A stretch of 64,000 nt of DNA from Microbispora sp. H13382 (lineage in GTDB: Bacteria > Actinomycetota > Actinomycetes > Streptosporangiales > Streptosporangiaceae): positions 1 through 64,000 of the forward strand of contig NZ_JABBXA010000002.1 in the NCBI RefSeq assembly GCF_014161445.1, given 5' to 3'. The translations under genes and the position numbers were made by a program. Positions 16,162-25,824 of the stretch are shown piece by piece (the stretch's first letter is position 1; each line of letters starts with the position of its first letter). Under the pieces are notes generated by a model. The model made no database searches, had not been told where the DNA came from, and saw only the letters and a program-made list of their open reading frames with translations.

Positions 16162-17580
16162 TCAGATTCCCTCCGGCACCGGCTGGCTCGGGTGCGGCTC
16201 GTCGCCGAGGGCCGCCTGGGCGTGCCACATGCGGACCTTCATCTCCTCGCGGATCTCGCGGTAGGCCGGGTCGTCGTAGACGTTGCGCAGCTCCTCCGGG
16301 TCGGCCTCCAGGTCGTACAGCTCCCATTCGCCCGGATAGGTGAACGCGCCCGTGCCGGGGATGCCCATGCCGTCGTTGTAGAAGTAGATGATCTTGTAGC
16401 GATCGGTCCGGTAGCCGTAGTGGGCCGGCGCCTTGTGGAAGACGTCGTCGTGCTCCCAGTAGCGGTAGTACATGCCCTCCGCCGGCGGCGGGCCCGGCTC
16501 GCCGGTCAGGTCGGCGAGGAAGCTGCGGCCCTGCATCCGGGGGTGGTGCGGCACCCCGGCCGCGTCCAGCACGGTCTGCGCGAAGTCGACGTTGGTGACG
16601 ATCCCGGTGTGCGCCTGGCCGGCCGGGACGCGCCGCGGATAGCTCAGCACGAGCGGCATCCGCAGCGACTCCTCGTACATGAACCGCTTGTCGAACCACC
16701 CGTGGTCGCCGAGGAAGAAGCCCTGGTCGGAGCAGTACATCAGCAGCGTGTCGTCGAAGTCGCCGCGCTCGCGCAGCCAGTCGACCACCCGGCCGACGTT
16801 GTCGTCGACCGACGCGACGACGGCCAGGTAGTCCTCCATGTAGCGCTGGTACTTCCACAGCGCCAGTTCCTCGTACGACAGCCCCTCGGGCGGGTCCTGC
16901 TTGAGGTCCTCGGCGTTCAGATGCTCGGCGATCCGCATGGCCGCCCGCCGGGCCGACGACGAGCGCGTCGCGTAGTCGTCGCCGAACGTCGCGGGCACCG
17001 GGATGGGGTCGGTGTACATCCCGGCGTGCTTGTCGTCGGGCTCCCACGGGCGGTGCGGCGCCTTATGGTAGATCAGCAGGCAGTACGGATCGTCGCCGTC
17101 GAGTGAATCCGCCCAGCTCAGCGCCATGTCCGTGATGAGGTCCGTGGCGTAGCCGGGGACGGTCCGCAGGCCCTCCTCCGACAGGAACGAGGGGTCGAAG
17201 TACTCCCCCTGCTCGATCAGCACGTCCCAGTAGTCGAACCCCTGGGGGTTGTGCCCCGGGCCGTCCCCCATGTGCCACTTGCCGACGATCGCCGTCCGAT
17301 ACCCCGCGGCCTTCAACTGGCTCACGAACGTCGGCTGCGCCGCGTCGATCGGCGTGACCAGCGTCGACACGCCGTTGACGTGCGAATACGTGCCGGTCAG
17401 GATGCTGGCCCGGCTCGGCGAGCACAGCGCGTTCGTCGCGAAGCAGTTGTCGAACCGGACGCCGAGGTCCGCGATCTCGTCGATCCGCGGCGTCCGGTTG
17501 ACGACCGAGCCGTACGCGCTGACCGCGTGCGACGCGTGGTCGTCGGTGAGGATCATGACGATGTTCGGGCGCCCGCTCAT
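16162..17580 (-). CDS. Type I sulfatase (cytoplasmic)
   Basis: 472 residues of the alkaline-phosphatase-like sulfatase family. The N-terminal metal site reads [13 protein letters not shown], and the formylglycine motif LCSPSRA places the modified Cys at residue 53. Later motifs include [17 protein letters not shown], a [41 protein letters not shown] block and a C-terminal [16 protein letters not shown] typical of the family. There is no signal peptide, so it desulfates an imported compound in the cytosol. The start overlaps the previous sulfatase's stop (ATGA), and the FGE gene follows two bases after its stop. Confidence 0.95.
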   Translation of the reverse strand: MSGRPNIVMILTDDHASHAVSAYGSVVNRTPRIDEIADLGVRFDNCFATNALCSPSRASILTGTYSHVNGVSTLVTPIDAAQPTFVSQLKAAGYRTAIVGKWHMGDGPGHNPQGFDYWDVLIEQGEYFDPSFLSEEGLRTVPGYATDLITDMALSWADSLDGDDPYCLLIYHKAPHRPWEPDDKHAGMYTDPIPVPATFGDDYATRSSSARRAAMRIAEHLNAEDLKQDPPEGLSYEELALWKYQRYMEDYLAVVASVDDNVGRVVDWLRERGDFDDTLLMYCSDQGFFLGDHGWFDKRFMYEESLRMPLVLSYPRRVPAGQAHTGIVTNVDFAQTVLDAAGVPHHPRMQGRSFLADLTGEPGPPPAEGMYYRYWEHDDVFHKAPAHYGYRTDRYKIIYFYNDGMGIPGTGAFTYPGEWELYDLEADPEELRNVYDDPAYREIREEMKVRMWHAQAALGDEPHPSQPVPEGI

Positions 17581-19046
17581 CGGTAGGTCGCCTCGTCCAG
17601 CCCGCTCAGAGTGGGGTCGTACGACACCTCGCCGACGTCGTACATCGAGGTCATCCAGTGGTAGAAGTTGTCGCCCCGGTCGCGCAGCACCTCGTAGAGC
17701 CGCCGCAGGAGCCGCCCGCGCACCTCCGCCATCTCGGGATGGTTGTAGACGTTGAGCAGTTCGTCCGGGTCGGTGAACAGGTCGTACAGCTCGTTGGTCG
17801 AGTCGGGGTTGACGACCAGCTTGTAGCGGTCGGTCCGGATCATCCGCTGCGGGTACGGGAAGTGGTGCCCGTGGAACTCGCAGACGATGTCCTGCTCCCA
17901 CGGCACCTCGTGGGTGGAGGCGAGGGGCACGAGGCTGCGCGAGTCGACCGCCGGGGCGGTGTCGATCCCGGCCAGTTCCAGGATCGTCGCCGTGCAGTCC
18001 AGCAGGCTGACGAACTCGGTACGGACGACCCCGGGCTCCTGGCCCGGGATCCGCAGCAGGCCGGGCGTGCGGTAAATGTCCTCGTACATCGCCGGGCCCT
18101 TGTCGTGCAGCCGGTGGGCGCCGGTGAACTCGCCGTGGTCGCAGGTGAAGAACACCGCCGTGTCGTCGTTCAGGCCGAGGCGCCGCATGGCGTCCATGAC
18201 CCGCCCGATCTCCATGTCGATGAGCGCGACGTAGCCCCAGTAGACCGCGATGAGCTTGCGCGTCACCTCCAGCGGCATGGTGTCGAACGTCCAGTGCGCG
18301 CTGTAGTTGGCCTGCACCGGCGGCTTGCCGGCGAAGGTCTCGGCGATCGACTTGGGCAGCTCGACCAGTTCGGGGTCGAACATGTCGAAGTACTCGTCCG
18401 GCACGATGTACGGCAGGTGCGGGCCGAAGAAGTTGAGCTGCAGGAAGAACGGCTTCGGGTCGGCGGCGTACCGCTCCAGCATCTCGATCGCCCGGGTGGC
18501 GAGGTAGTGCTCGAACGTCGCCTCGACCGGCTGGCGCAGCCGCGCGGCGAGCAGGTTGCCCGGCCCGCCGTTCGGCAGCGTCCCGCGGATGCGGTCGTGG
18601 ATCTCGTAGGGCGGCAGGTCGTTCGCCTTGAGATAGTCCAGGTAGTCGGGGTGGTCCACGGGGTTGTGCCACCCCGGCAGGTCCGGCCCTTCGAACCCGA
18701 AGTCGGCCGCCCGCCGGTGGTGGCCGACGTGCCACTTGCCGATGAGCCCGCAGTTGTACCCGGCGTCGCGCAGGGCCTCCGAGAAGGCCCACTGGCCGTC
18801 GGGCAGGTCCTCGATGTAGCCGACGTTCCTCTCGTGGTTGGCGAGCAGCTTGTGCCGGAACGGCGCCTGCCCGGTGAGCAGGCTCGCCCGGGCCGGCGTG
18901 CAGATCGCGGTGGGGGTGTACCAGCGGTCGAACCTGGTCCCGGTCCGGGCCAGCTCGTCCAGCACCGGGGTGGCCGCGAGGCGGTTGCCGTACGCGCCCA
19001 GGGTGTCGGCCCGGTGCTGGTCGGTCATCAGGAACAGAATGTTCAC
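17577..19046 (-). CDS. Type I sulfatase (cytoplasmic), second paralogue
   Basis: 489 residues. It begins NILFLMTDQHRADTLGAYGN (metal-binding Asp), and the modified Cys is residue 49 in the motif ICTPARASLLTG. GKWHVGHHRRAADFGFEG, DDTAVFFTCDHGEFTGAHRL and NELYDLFTDPDELLNV follow in the usual order. No signal peptide is present. It is clearly diverged from its neighbour, so the two probably act on different sulfate positions of one substrate, or on different esters. The GTG start forms a GTGA overlap with the stop of the binding-protein gene, and its own stop overlaps the next ATG, so translation is coupled throughout. Confidence 0.95.
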   Translation of the reverse strand: MNILFLMTDQHRADTLGAYGNRLAATPVLDELARTGTRFDRWYTPTAICTPARASLLTGQAPFRHKLLANHERNVGYIEDLPDGQWAFSEALRDAGYNCGLIGKWHVGHHRRAADFGFEGPDLPGWHNPVDHPDYLDYLKANDLPPYEIHDRIRGTLPNGGPGNLLAARLRQPVEATFEHYLATRAIEMLERYAADPKPFFLQLNFFGPHLPYIVPDEYFDMFDPELVELPKSIAETFAGKPPVQANYSAHWTFDTMPLEVTRKLIAVYWGYVALIDMEIGRVMDAMRRLGLNDDTAVFFTCDHGEFTGAHRLHDKGPAMYEDIYRTPGLLRIPGQEPGVVRTEFVSLLDCTATILELAGIDTAPAVDSRSLVPLASTHEVPWEQDIVCEFHGHHFPYPQRMIRTDRYKLVVNPDSTNELYDLFTDPDELLNVYNHPEMAEVRGRLLRRLYEVLRDRGDNFYHWMTSMYDVGEVSYDPTLSGLDEATYR

Positions 19047-20041
19047 TTCGCCGCGCCCGTGAACAGGTCGCCGGTGTAGTACGTCTTCGGGTCCACGGCC
19101 GAGGGCAGCTTGCCGGCGCCGACGAAGTAGTCGCCCATCCCGCTCAGCCACTTCTCGATCGTGCCGTCCTTGCTGTAGCCGTCCAGGTCGGCGAGCGACA
19201 GCACCTTGGAGTTGGCGGCGTCGGCCTTGACCTGGTCGGCCGGGAGCTTCAGCATCTCGGCGGTCGCGGCCACGGTCTCGTCGAGGTGCTCGCTGCGGTA
19301 CTGGATGGCGTCGCGCAGCACCCCGATGACCTTCTCGGTCTTGTCCTTCTCGCCCGCGACGACGTCGTTGCCGCCGACGAACGCGGTCGGGAACGACACG
19401 GTGTCGGCGAAGTCCTCGTTCTTGGCCAGCTCGACCAGGTCGGGGACGGTCTTCTTGATCGTCGAGATGGCCGGGTACCAGAAGCCGGCCGCGTCGATCT
19501 GCTTGGAGGTGAACGCCGACACGATCGTGGACGCGTCCATCGGGACGATCTTCACGTCGTCCTTGGTCAGCCCGGCCTTCTTCAGCGCGAGCGTGAGGAT
19601 CATGTCGCCGGAGGTGCCCTCGGGCACGCCGATCGTCTTGCCCTTCAGGCCCTCCAGCGAGGTGATGCCGGCCTGGGCGATGACCCGGTCGGCGTTGCCG
19701 AGCGTGTTCAGCGCGACGACCTTGGCCTTGCCGGAGGCGGGCAGCCACATGGCGCCGGGGCCGATGTAGCCGAAGTCGAGGTCGCCGGTGCCCAGCGCCT
19801 GGATCTGCAGCGGGCCGTTGGTGAACACGCTGACCTTGGCGTCGAGGCCGTGCTTCTTCCACAGGCCCTGCTTGTCGGCGACGGCGAGCAGGCTCGCGCC
19901 GTTGAAGTCGGCGATGTAGCCGAAGTCCACGTGCGTCGTGCCGCCGCCCGAGGCGCTCGAGTCGCCGGAGTCGTCCGACCCGCAGGCGGCCGCCGACAGC
20001 GCCACGACGACCGCCGCGGCGGCCAGGAATGTCTTCTTCAT
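19043..20041 (-). CDS. SsuA/NMT1-type ABC substrate-binding lipoprotein
   Basis: 332 residues. A lipoprotein signal peptide ([20 protein letters not shown]) has its lipidated Cys at residue 20, followed by a Ser/Gly linker. The mature part is of the aliphatic-sulfonate/nitrate/thiamine-precursor type: VDFGYIADFNGASLLAVADKQGLWKKHGL, LGTGDLDFGYIGPGA and LKGKTIGVPEGTSGD. In context (ROK control, two cytosolic sulfatases and FGE in one operon), the ligand is probably a sulfated organic compound rather than taurine or nitrate. The ATG overlaps the ATPase stop (ATGA), and its own TGA overlaps the following sulfatase start. Confidence 0.9.
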   Translation of the reverse strand: MKKTFLAAAAVVVALSAAACGSDDSGDSSASGGGTTHVDFGYIADFNGASLLAVADKQGLWKKHGLDAKVSVFTNGPLQIQALGTGDLDFGYIGPGAMWLPASGKAKVVALNTLGNADRVIAQAGITSLEGLKGKTIGVPEGTSGDMILTLALKKAGLTKDDVKIVPMDASTIVSAFTSKQIDAAGFWYPAISTIKKTVPDLVELAKNEDFADTVSFPTAFVGGNDVVAGEKDKTEKVIGVLRDAIQYRSEHLDETVAATAEMLKLPADQVKADAANSKVLSLADLDGYSKDGTIEKWLSGMGDYFVGAGKLPSAVDPKTYYTGDLFTGAAK

Positions 20042-20823
20042 TGCGCGGGCTCCTTGATCTGCCGCTGGTGGTACACCGCATGCCAGACGCGGTTGCGCAG
20101 CGCCCCGAACTCGGGGCTCAGCCGCATGTCCTCGTCCCGCGGATAGGGGAGGTCGACCTCGATGACCTCGGCGATCCGGCCCGGCCGGGCGGCCATGACG
20201 ACCACCCGGTTGGCGAGGAACACCGCCTCGTCGACGTCGTGGGTGATGAACATGACCGTCCGCCGCTCCTCGCTCCACGTCTCCAGGAGCTGCTCCTGCA
20301 GCCGCACCCGGGTCAGCGCGTCCAGGGCGCCGAAGGGCTCGTCCATGAGCAGGATCGACGGGTTCACCGCGTACGCCCGGGCGATCGCGCAGCGCTGCTT
20401 CATGCCGCCCGACAGCGTCTTGGGCAGCGCGTCGGCGAACTGCTCCAGCCCGACCAGGCGGATGAAGTGCTCGGCGCGCTCCCGCCGGTCCTGCTTGGGG
20501 ACCTTCGCGGTGCGCATGCCGAACTCGACGTTCTCCCGGACGGTCAGCCACGGGAACAACGCGTACTGCTGGAAGATGACGCCGCGCTCGGGGCCGGGGC
20601 CGGTGACCGGCCTGCCGTCCACCAGCGCGGTGCCGCCGGTGGGCTGCTCCAGCCCGGCGAGGATGTTGAGCAGCGTGCTCTTGCCGCAGCCGGAGGGGCC
20701 GACGACGGTCACGAACTCGTTGTCGGCGATGTCCAGCGAGACGCCGCCGAGCGCGACGAACGGCTCCCTCCCGACGGGGAAGACCTTCTCGACACCACGT
20801 ACGGAGATCTTGGGAGTGCTCAT
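20038..20823 (-). CDS. SsuB-type ABC transporter ATPase
   Basis: 261 residues. The Walker A motif is GPSGCGKST, the Q-loop lies in [12 protein letters not shown], the signature is [14 protein letters not shown], Walker B is [12 protein letters not shown] and the switch His is in [11 protein letters not shown]. This is the nitrate/sulfonate/taurine subgroup, which pairs with a single homodimeric permease. The start at 20823 overlaps the permease stop (ATGA) and has a GGAG 5 nt away; five upstream codons are in frame but would sit inside the permease gene. It energises import by the adjacent permease and binding protein. Confidence 0.95.
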   Translation of the reverse strand: MSTPKISVRGVEKVFPVGREPFVALGGVSLDIADNEFVTVVGPSGCGKSTLLNILAGLEQPTGGTALVDGRPVTGPGPERGVIFQQYALFPWLTVRENVEFGMRTAKVPKQDRRERAEHFIRLVGLEQFADALPKTLSGGMKQRCAIARAYAVNPSILLMDEPFGALDALTRVRLQEQLLETWSEERRTVMFITHDVDEAVFLANRVVVMAARPGRIAEVIEVDLPYPRDEDMRLSPEFGALRNRVWHAVYHQRQIKEPAQ

Positions 20824-21620
20824 CGGTTCTCCTGCCATGCCGTCAGCTTGTTGCCGGCGATCATGAGCAGCCGGTCCATGATCAGGCCGAGGACACCGAT
20901 CGCGATGATGCCGACGAAGATCGTCGGAAGGTCGTAGTAGAGCTGCGCGCTCTGCATCCGGTGGCCGAGCCCGGCCTGCGCGGCCAGGAGCTCCGCGGCC
21001 ACCAGCGTGCCCCAGGCCGAGCCGAGCCCGACCCGCATGCCCACGAGGATGAACGGCGTGGAGGCCGGCACCACGACGCGGCCGAAGATGGTCCCGTCGC
21101 CCGCGCCGAGCACCCGCGCGGCGTTGATCAGCGTCTTGTCCACGTTCACCACGCCCTGGTAGGTGGAGATGACGCAGGACAGGAACGCCGCCAGGAAGAT
21201 GACGAAGATCTTGGGGCTTTCACCGATGCCCATCAGGACGAGCACCAGGGGCAGCATCGCCAGCGGCGGGATCGTGCGGAAGAACTGGATCCACGGCTCG
21301 AACAGGCCGCGGGCCACGGTGTACCACCCCATGACGAAGCCGACGATCACCGCCGCGACCGAGCCGAGGGCGAACCCGGCCAGCACGCGCCCGAGCGAGG
21401 CGCCCACGTCGGTGGCGAGCGTGCCGTCCTTGATCATCTTCCAGGCGGCCGCGACGACCTCGCCCGGCGTGGGGAACTGGAGTCCCGCCAGGGACAGCCC
21501 CCACCAGATCGCGATTCCGGCCACGATCGAGATGATGTTGAGGACCAGGAAGGTCCTGTTCTTGCGCGGCCGGGCGGGGGCGTTGCCGTCCCTCGTGGCG
21601 CCCGCGGTGGTCACGGCCAC
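20820..21620 (-). CDS. SsuC-type ABC transporter permease
   Basis: 266 residues with about six transmembrane segments and the BPD_transp_1 EAA-like loop ([44 protein letters not shown]). The first 20 residues are polar and cytosolic. GTG 21620 is chosen because it forms a one-base TAGTG overlap with the ROK stop and has GGAGG seven bases upstream. The homodimer forms the import channel of the sulfate-ester system. The order ROK - permease - ATPase - binding protein - sulfatases - FGE is preserved by overlapping start/stop codons. Confidence 0.92.
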   Translation of the reverse strand: MAVTTAGATRDGNAPARPRKNRTFLVLNIISIVAGIAIWWGLSLAGLQFPTPGEVVAAAWKMIKDGTLATDVGASLGRVLAGFALGSVAAVIVGFVMGWYTVARGLFEPWIQFFRTIPPLAMLPLVLVLMGIGESPKIFVIFLAAFLSCVISTYQGVVNVDKTLINAARVLGAGDGTIFGRVVVPASTPFILVGMRVGLGSAWGTLVAAELLAAQAGLGHRMQSAQLYYDLPTIFVGIIAIGVLGLIMDRLLMIAGNKLTAWQENR

Positions 21621-22795
21621 TAAAGGCCTCCGTCCGTCGTGACGTTCGCTTCGTATCCGGCGAGCAGGGGGGACTCGTGGAACAGGGCCGCGATGGCCCC
21701 GCGCGCGCCGCCGTCGTCCGACAGCAGGGCGGGGCGGATCACGGGCGCCGCGTCGGTCCACCACGACAGCTCGTAGGTGACCGTGTCCGCGACCTGCCGC
21801 AGCAGGGCCGGAGCGATCTGGATGATCTCGCCGCCGAGCACGATCTCGTCCGGGTTGAGGGTCATGACCGCCGTGCCGAGCACCCGGCCGACCGTCGTGC
21901 CGGCCTCGCGGAGCACCTGGTCGACGACCGGGTGGGCGATCTCCACCGCGGCCTTCAGGTCCTCCAGCGTGTCCACGGGCACGCCGAGCTCCCGGCACCG
22001 CGCGAGGATCGCCGGCGCCGACGCGACGGTCTCGACGCAGCCACGCTTGCCGCAGCGGCACTGCGCGCCGCCGGCCACGGCGGTCACGTGGCCGAGCTCG
22101 CCCGCGAAGCCCCGCGAGCCGCGCACCAGCTGGCCGCCCACCACCAGCCCGCCGCCGACCCCGTCGGACAGGCGCAGGTAGATGAGATCGCGCACGGAGT
22201 CCGACTGGGCGTGCAGCGCCTCGGCCAGCCCGGCGAAGCGCACGTTGTTGTCGACGGTCACCGCGGCGTGGAAGCGCTGGGCGAACACCTCCGCGACGCC
22301 GTCGGCCCGCGAGCGGTCGCCCCATCCCGGGACGCCGATCCCGATCGCCTGCAGCGCGCCGTAGTGGACGCCGGTCTCCGCGCTCAGCCGGTCGATCAGG
22401 GCGAGCCCGGCGTCGAGACGCTCGGGCCACTGCGCCGACTCCTCGTAGCGCGCGGTCCCGGACGCGATGATCTCGTGCGCGGCGTCGGCCACCAGGACGT
22501 TCACCCGGCGATGGCCGAAGTCGACGCCCATGTACTGCCCGGAGGCCGGGTCGAGCGCGAGCCGCTCGGCCGGCCGGCCGCTGCCCACGCGCTCCACGGC
22601 GTCGGTGTCGACGACGCGGATGGCACCCCGGCCGAGCAGATCGCTGGTGATCTCGGAGACCGTGGTGCGTGACAGGCCGACCCGGGCCGCGATCTCGTTG
22701 CGGCTCTGCGCGCCGTTCTGGCGGAGCACGCGCAGCACCCGCTCCTCATGAGAGCGGCGCACGAGGGCGTGCACGCCGTTGGGGGTCGTTGACAC
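21620..22795 (-). CDS. ROK-family regulator, first gene of the sulfatase operon
   Basis: 391 residues. An N-terminal winged helix-turn-helix ([38 protein letters not shown], about 16-55) is fused to a ROK sugar-kinase-like domain. It keeps the zinc motif CxCGxxGC (Cys246, 248, 253) and [10 protein letters not shown]. Proteins with this layout are mostly sugar-sensing repressors, often autoregulated. As operon leader it implies that a sugar, perhaps desulfated by the operon's enzymes, is the inducer. The GTG start has no Shine-Dalgarno sequence, but a -10/-35 pair places transcription one base before the GTG, so the mRNA is probably leaderless. Confidence 0.9.
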   Translation of the reverse strand: MSTTPNGVHALVRRSHEERVLRVLRQNGAQSRNEIAARVGLSRTTVSEITSDLLGRGAIRVVDTDAVERVGSGRPAERLALDPASGQYMGVDFGHRRVNVLVADAAHEIIASGTARYEESAQWPERLDAGLALIDRLSAETGVHYGALQAIGIGVPGWGDRSRADGVAEVFAQRFHAAVTVDNNVRFAGLAEALHAQSDSVRDLIYLRLSDGVGGGLVVGGQLVRGSRGFAGELGHVTAVAGGAQCRCGKRGCVETVASAPAILARCRELGVPVDTLEDLKAAVEIAHPVVDQVLREAGTTVGRVLGTAVMTLNPDEIVLGGEIIQIAPALLRQVADTVTYELSWWTDAAPVIRPALLSDDGGARGAIAALFHESPLLAGYEANVTTDGGL

Positions 22796-22802
22796 GCTGG
22801 CA

Positions 22803-22831
22803 ACCTAAGGTTCGCCTGTTTTTTACGTCAA
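22803..22831 (-). promoter_or_regulatory. Promoter of the ROK-sulfatase operon (leaderless)
   Basis: On the minus strand, TTGACG (22831-22826), 17-bp spacer, TTAGGT (22808-22803) predicts a start at about 22796, one base before the GTG at 22795. Confidence 0.55.
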
Positions 22832-22978
22832 CCATCCGACAAAAAGAATCGGCAAATTCGTCCGGGATCCTGACGAAACCTCTGACCAGCATGGACACCC
22901 CCCGGCAAGCTCGCAGGCATCCTGCCGCATCCGCCGGTGCCTTCTGTGACAGGTGGGACACGGGATTTCGACGGCGTC

Positions 22979-23007
22979 TCGACGGAAGAATTTGGCCTGT
23001 CTACGGT
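22979..23007 (+). promoter_or_regulatory. Promoter of the GH43 gene (leaderless)
   Basis: TCGACG (22979-22984), 17-bp spacer, TACGGT (23002-23007). The predicted start is about 23014, one base before the GTG at 23015. The -35 box is weak. Confidence 0.45.
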
Positions 23008-23014
23008 GCTCGCC

Positions 23015-25324
23015 GTGAGACAACTGGTGATCGGAGCCTTACTCCTCGCGTCCACCGTGGTCGCGTCGCCGCCCGCACAGGCAGCAGCAGTGCCGGCGAC
23101 CGGGCCCACCTCCTCCACCCCCGCCACCTACTCCAACCCGGTCAGCGGCGACGCCGTGCAGACCTTCCCCGACCCCGCGATGATCCGGGGCAAGGACGGC
23201 CTCTGGTACGCCTACGGCACCACGAACCCGATCGACGGGAAGAACGAGCACATCCTGCCGATGCTCAAGTCCCCCGACATGGTCCACTGGACGTACGCGG
23301 GGGACGTCTACACCGGGGAGAACCACCCATCGTGGTGGCCGAACGGCACCCGGCCCTGGGCGCCCGACATCCGGTACGTCAACGGGACCTACCACCTGAC
23401 GTACTCGCTCTCCACGAGCGGTGTCGGGCTCGCGACCAGCCCGCACCCGACCGGGCCGTGGACCGACCGCGGCCGGATCGTCCCGGCGGGCGGCAGCGGC
23501 TGCCCGACCAACAACATCGACCAGGCCGTCTACACCGACGTGAACGGCGACAACTACCTCTACTGGGGTAGCTACGACACGATCTGCGTCGCGAAGATGA
23601 ACGCGGACGCGACCGAGGTCACCGGCGAGGTCAAGCAGATCGGCCGCGGGCGCCGCATGGAGGGCGGCTTCGTCGTCCGGCGCGACGACTGGTACTACCT
23701 CTTCTACTCCGACGCCGGATGCTGCGACGGCGCGTTCAGCGGCTACACGGTCAAGGTCGGCCGCTCCGACAACCCGCTCGGGCCGTTCACCACCCCGACC
23801 GGCGTCGACCTCATGGACCTGACCAGCAAGGACGGCATCGTCCTCGCGGCCGGCGGCAACGGCTGGGTCGGCCCGGGCCACAACGCCATCCAGACCGACC
23901 TCAGCGGCCAGGACTGGCTCGTCTACCACGCGATCCCGTCGTCGGCCCCCGAGTTCGGACCGGTCACGACGACCTGGGGCACGACGATCGGCAACCTGGC
24001 CCGCCGCCCGCTGATGATCGACCGGCTCGACTGGATCGACGGCTGGCCGGTCGTACGGGCCGGGGCCGGGCCGTCCACGGGCGAGCAGCCGGCGCCGGTC
24101 ACCACGTGGAGCGTGGGCAGCACGTTCAACTCCGGCACGGACGGGTGGAAGGGGCCGTGGAAGGCCGCCACCGACCCCGACTCGCTCGGCTACCTGACCA
24201 CCAAGGGCTCCAACCGCGAGCTCAGCGACGACACCGTCCAGGGCGACGTGCGGGTGGAGGCCGACCTGCGGCTGGGCACGGGCGGCGAGGCCGCCGGGCT
24301 CGTCGTCACCCGCGCGAACGGCGCCGACGACGTGACCGCGTGGCTCGACCGCGAGCAGGGCGCGCTGGTCGTGACGGCCAAGGTGCGCGGGAAGACGACG
24401 ACGGCGAGCAGCCCGCTGCCGGCCTCGTTCGACTACGGCTCCTGGCAGAACGTGGCCGCCGAGCGGCGCGGGAACGCGCTGGTCGTGTCGGTGTCGGCCG
24501 ACCGGCTCGGGGACCCGGCGGCGACGGTCGCCATGACCCTGCCGGACGGCGCGCCCACCTCGGGCTCCATCGGCGTGGCCGCGCGCGGCGCCGAGGACTC
24601 CGGCGGCGTGGTCGCCGACGCCGACAACGTGGGGGCCGCTCCGCTGTACCAGCCGGTGACCGAGCGGGTGCCCGGCCCCGTCCTGGGCGAGCGGCTGCCG
24701 GCGTACTCCGACGAGTTCGACGGCACGGGCACGCCCACTGGCTGGACGCGGGTCCGCAACCCCTCGGCCACCCTGTCGAACGGCTCCCTGGTCTGGCCGA
24801 CCCAGAACGCCGAGCTGTTCCAGGGCACCAACACCGCGTCGATCCTGCTGCGGGACGCGCCCGCGGGCGACTTCGCCGTCGAGACGAAGCTCACCTTCGA
24901 CGGCACGCGCGGCAACCAGCAGGCCGGCCTGCTGCTGTACGAGAACGACGACCGGTGGCTCAAGCTGACGCACACGGTCCTGCCCCTCAACCAGGGCAAC
25001 GGCGCGGTGCTGCACCAGACCGAGTTCGGCAAGGAGGGCCCGCGCCCGGGCACCACCCCGCCCACCGCGGTCGCCAACGGGCCGATGTTCGGCGGCCCGG
25101 CCGCGCAGACCACCTGGCTGCGGCTGCTCTACCACTACGACGAGGAGAACGGCGAGCACGACGTCCGGATGGCGTCGAGCACCGACGGCACCCACTGGAT
25201 CTGGGGCGGCAGCTGGTCGCTCCCGCGCACCGGGCCGGTGCGGATCGGCCTGATCTCGATGAACACGGCGGGCGCCACGGCCACGTTCGACTACCTGCGG
25301 ACGTACGAGGTGACCAGCCGATGA
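23015..25324 (+). CDS. Secreted GH43 enzyme (arabinanase / arabinofuranosidase type) with C-terminal jelly-roll domains
   Basis: 769 residues. The Sec signal peptide (RQLVIGALLLASTVVASPPAQA) is cleaved after AQA, near residues 21-23. The GH43 five-bladed propeller occupies about 38-350, with catalytic base Asp53 in TFPDPAMI, modulating Asp169 in NIDQAVY and acid Glu216 in RRMEGGF. Two concanavalin-like domains follow: about 390-550, and a DUF1349/GH43_C2-like domain at about 570-769. The enzyme trims arabinose or xylose side chains or cleaves arabinan outside the cell; the exact subfamily is undetermined. The start is not preceded by a ribosome-binding site and is probably leaderless; GTG 23006 would add three residues. 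It is divergent from the ROK operon and may share its regulator. Confidence 0.9.
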   Translation: MRQLVIGALLLASTVVASPPAQAAAVPATGPTSSTPATYSNPVSGDAVQTFPDPAMIRGKDGLWYAYGTTNPIDGKNEHILPMLKSPDMVHWTYAGDVYTGENHPSWWPNGTRPWAPDIRYVNGTYHLTYSLSTSGVGLATSPHPTGPWTDRGRIVPAGGSGCPTNNIDQAVYTDVNGDNYLYWGSYDTICVAKMNADATEVTGEVKQIGRGRRMEGGFVVRRDDWYYLFYSDAGCCDGAFSGYTVKVGRSDNPLGPFTTPTGVDLMDLTSKDGIVLAAGGNGWVGPGHNAIQTDLSGQDWLVYHAIPSSAPEFGPVTTTWGTTIGNLARRPLMIDRLDWIDGWPVVRAGAGPSTGEQPAPVTTWSVGSTFNSGTDGWKGPWKAATDPDSLGYLTTKGSNRELSDDTVQGDVRVEADLRLGTGGEAAGLVVTRANGADDVTAWLDREQGALVVTAKVRGKTTTASSPLPASFDYGSWQNVAAERRGNALVVSVSADRLGDPAATVAMTLPDGAPTSGSIGVAARGAEDSGGVVADADNVGAAPLYQPVTERVPGPVLGERLPAYSDEFDGTGTPTGWTRVRNPSATLSNGSLVWPTQNAELFQGTNTASILLRDAPAGDFAVETKLTFDGTRGNQQAGLLLYENDDRWLKLTHTVLPLNQGNGAVLHQTEFGKEGPRPGTTPPTAVANGPMFGGPAAQTTWLRLLYHYDEENGEHDVRMASSTDGTHWIWGGSWSLPRTGPVRIGLISMNTAGATATFDYLRTYEVTSR

Positions 25325-25329
25325 CCGGC

Positions 25330-25364
25330 GACCGGCCGCCCCTTCGCGCGAGGGGCGGCCGGTC
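25330..25364 (+). terminator. Hairpin terminator after the GH43 gene
   Basis: A 14-bp perfect stem (GACCGGCCGCCCCT at 25330-25343 with 25351-25364) and 7-nt loop, five bases after the stop. No T-run. Confidence 0.75.
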
Positions 25365-25440
25365 AAGGGGCGGGCCATGATCCGGCCCGGTTTCCGCCGG
25401 AGCCGGGACGCGGGCCCACGAGCGGGGTAGAGGCACGTCG

Positions 25441-25824
25441 ATGCCGATCACCCACGCCCTCACGCGATCCCCTGAGCGACGGCCGCGACGGCCCGTGCCG
25501 GTCGCGGTCACGCTCGCCGCCGTGCCGGCTCTCGCGCTGTCCGTCGCCCTGGCCGCGCCGGTGAACGCGTATGCGGCGGTGGCCGGAGACGGCAACGGGA
25601 ACGGCTCGGCCGTACGCGTGGGCAACGGCTCGGCCAACCGGACCATGGTGGCGATCGGCAGCACCCGGCTGCGCGGCGTCCTCCACCAGCTCTCGACGGG
25701 AGTGGGCGGGCTGAGCAGCGTACAGGGCGGCCTGTGCAGGCCGCGCGCCCGGCTCTGCGCGCTGTCACAGAACATCCGCGCCCGAAGCGACGGCCCCGGG
25801 GGCCGCCGGGCGGCGAGACACTGA
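25441..25824 (+). CDS. Small secreted N/G-rich Cys-pair protein, array member 1
   Basis: 127 residues. A long basic n-region (MPITHALTRSPERRPRRP) and hydrophobic core (AVTLAAVPALALSVALAAPV) form a signal peptide ending near NAYA. The mature part has the array motif: GDGNGNG, RVGNGSAN, IGSTR, HQ, STGVGG and VQGGLC, then C-x6-C and SQNIR. From the conserved valine-glycine strands to the first Cys it aligns without gaps to the next two genes. No family recognised. The regular VG/N/Q spacing suggests short beta-strand repeats of about 13 residues and hence a surface or amyloid-like structural role (inference). Its stop codon overlaps the next start by one base. Confidence 0.75.
   Translation: MPITHALTRSPERRPRRPVPVAVTLAAVPALALSVALAAPVNAYAAVAGDGNGNGSAVRVGNGSANRTMVAIGSTRLRGVLHQLSTGVGGLSSVQGGLCRPRARLCALSQNIRARSDGPGGRRAARH

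Noticed and set aside
17658..19079. 473-codon plus-strand frame opposite the second sulfatase
   Set aside because: No domain and shadow-type composition; the sulfatase on the other strand is complete.
23039..25378. Long minus-strand open frame (779 codons) opposite the GH43 gene
   Set aside because: Composition of a shadow frame (runs of Arg, Gly, Val); the plus strand has catalytic residues and a signal peptide.
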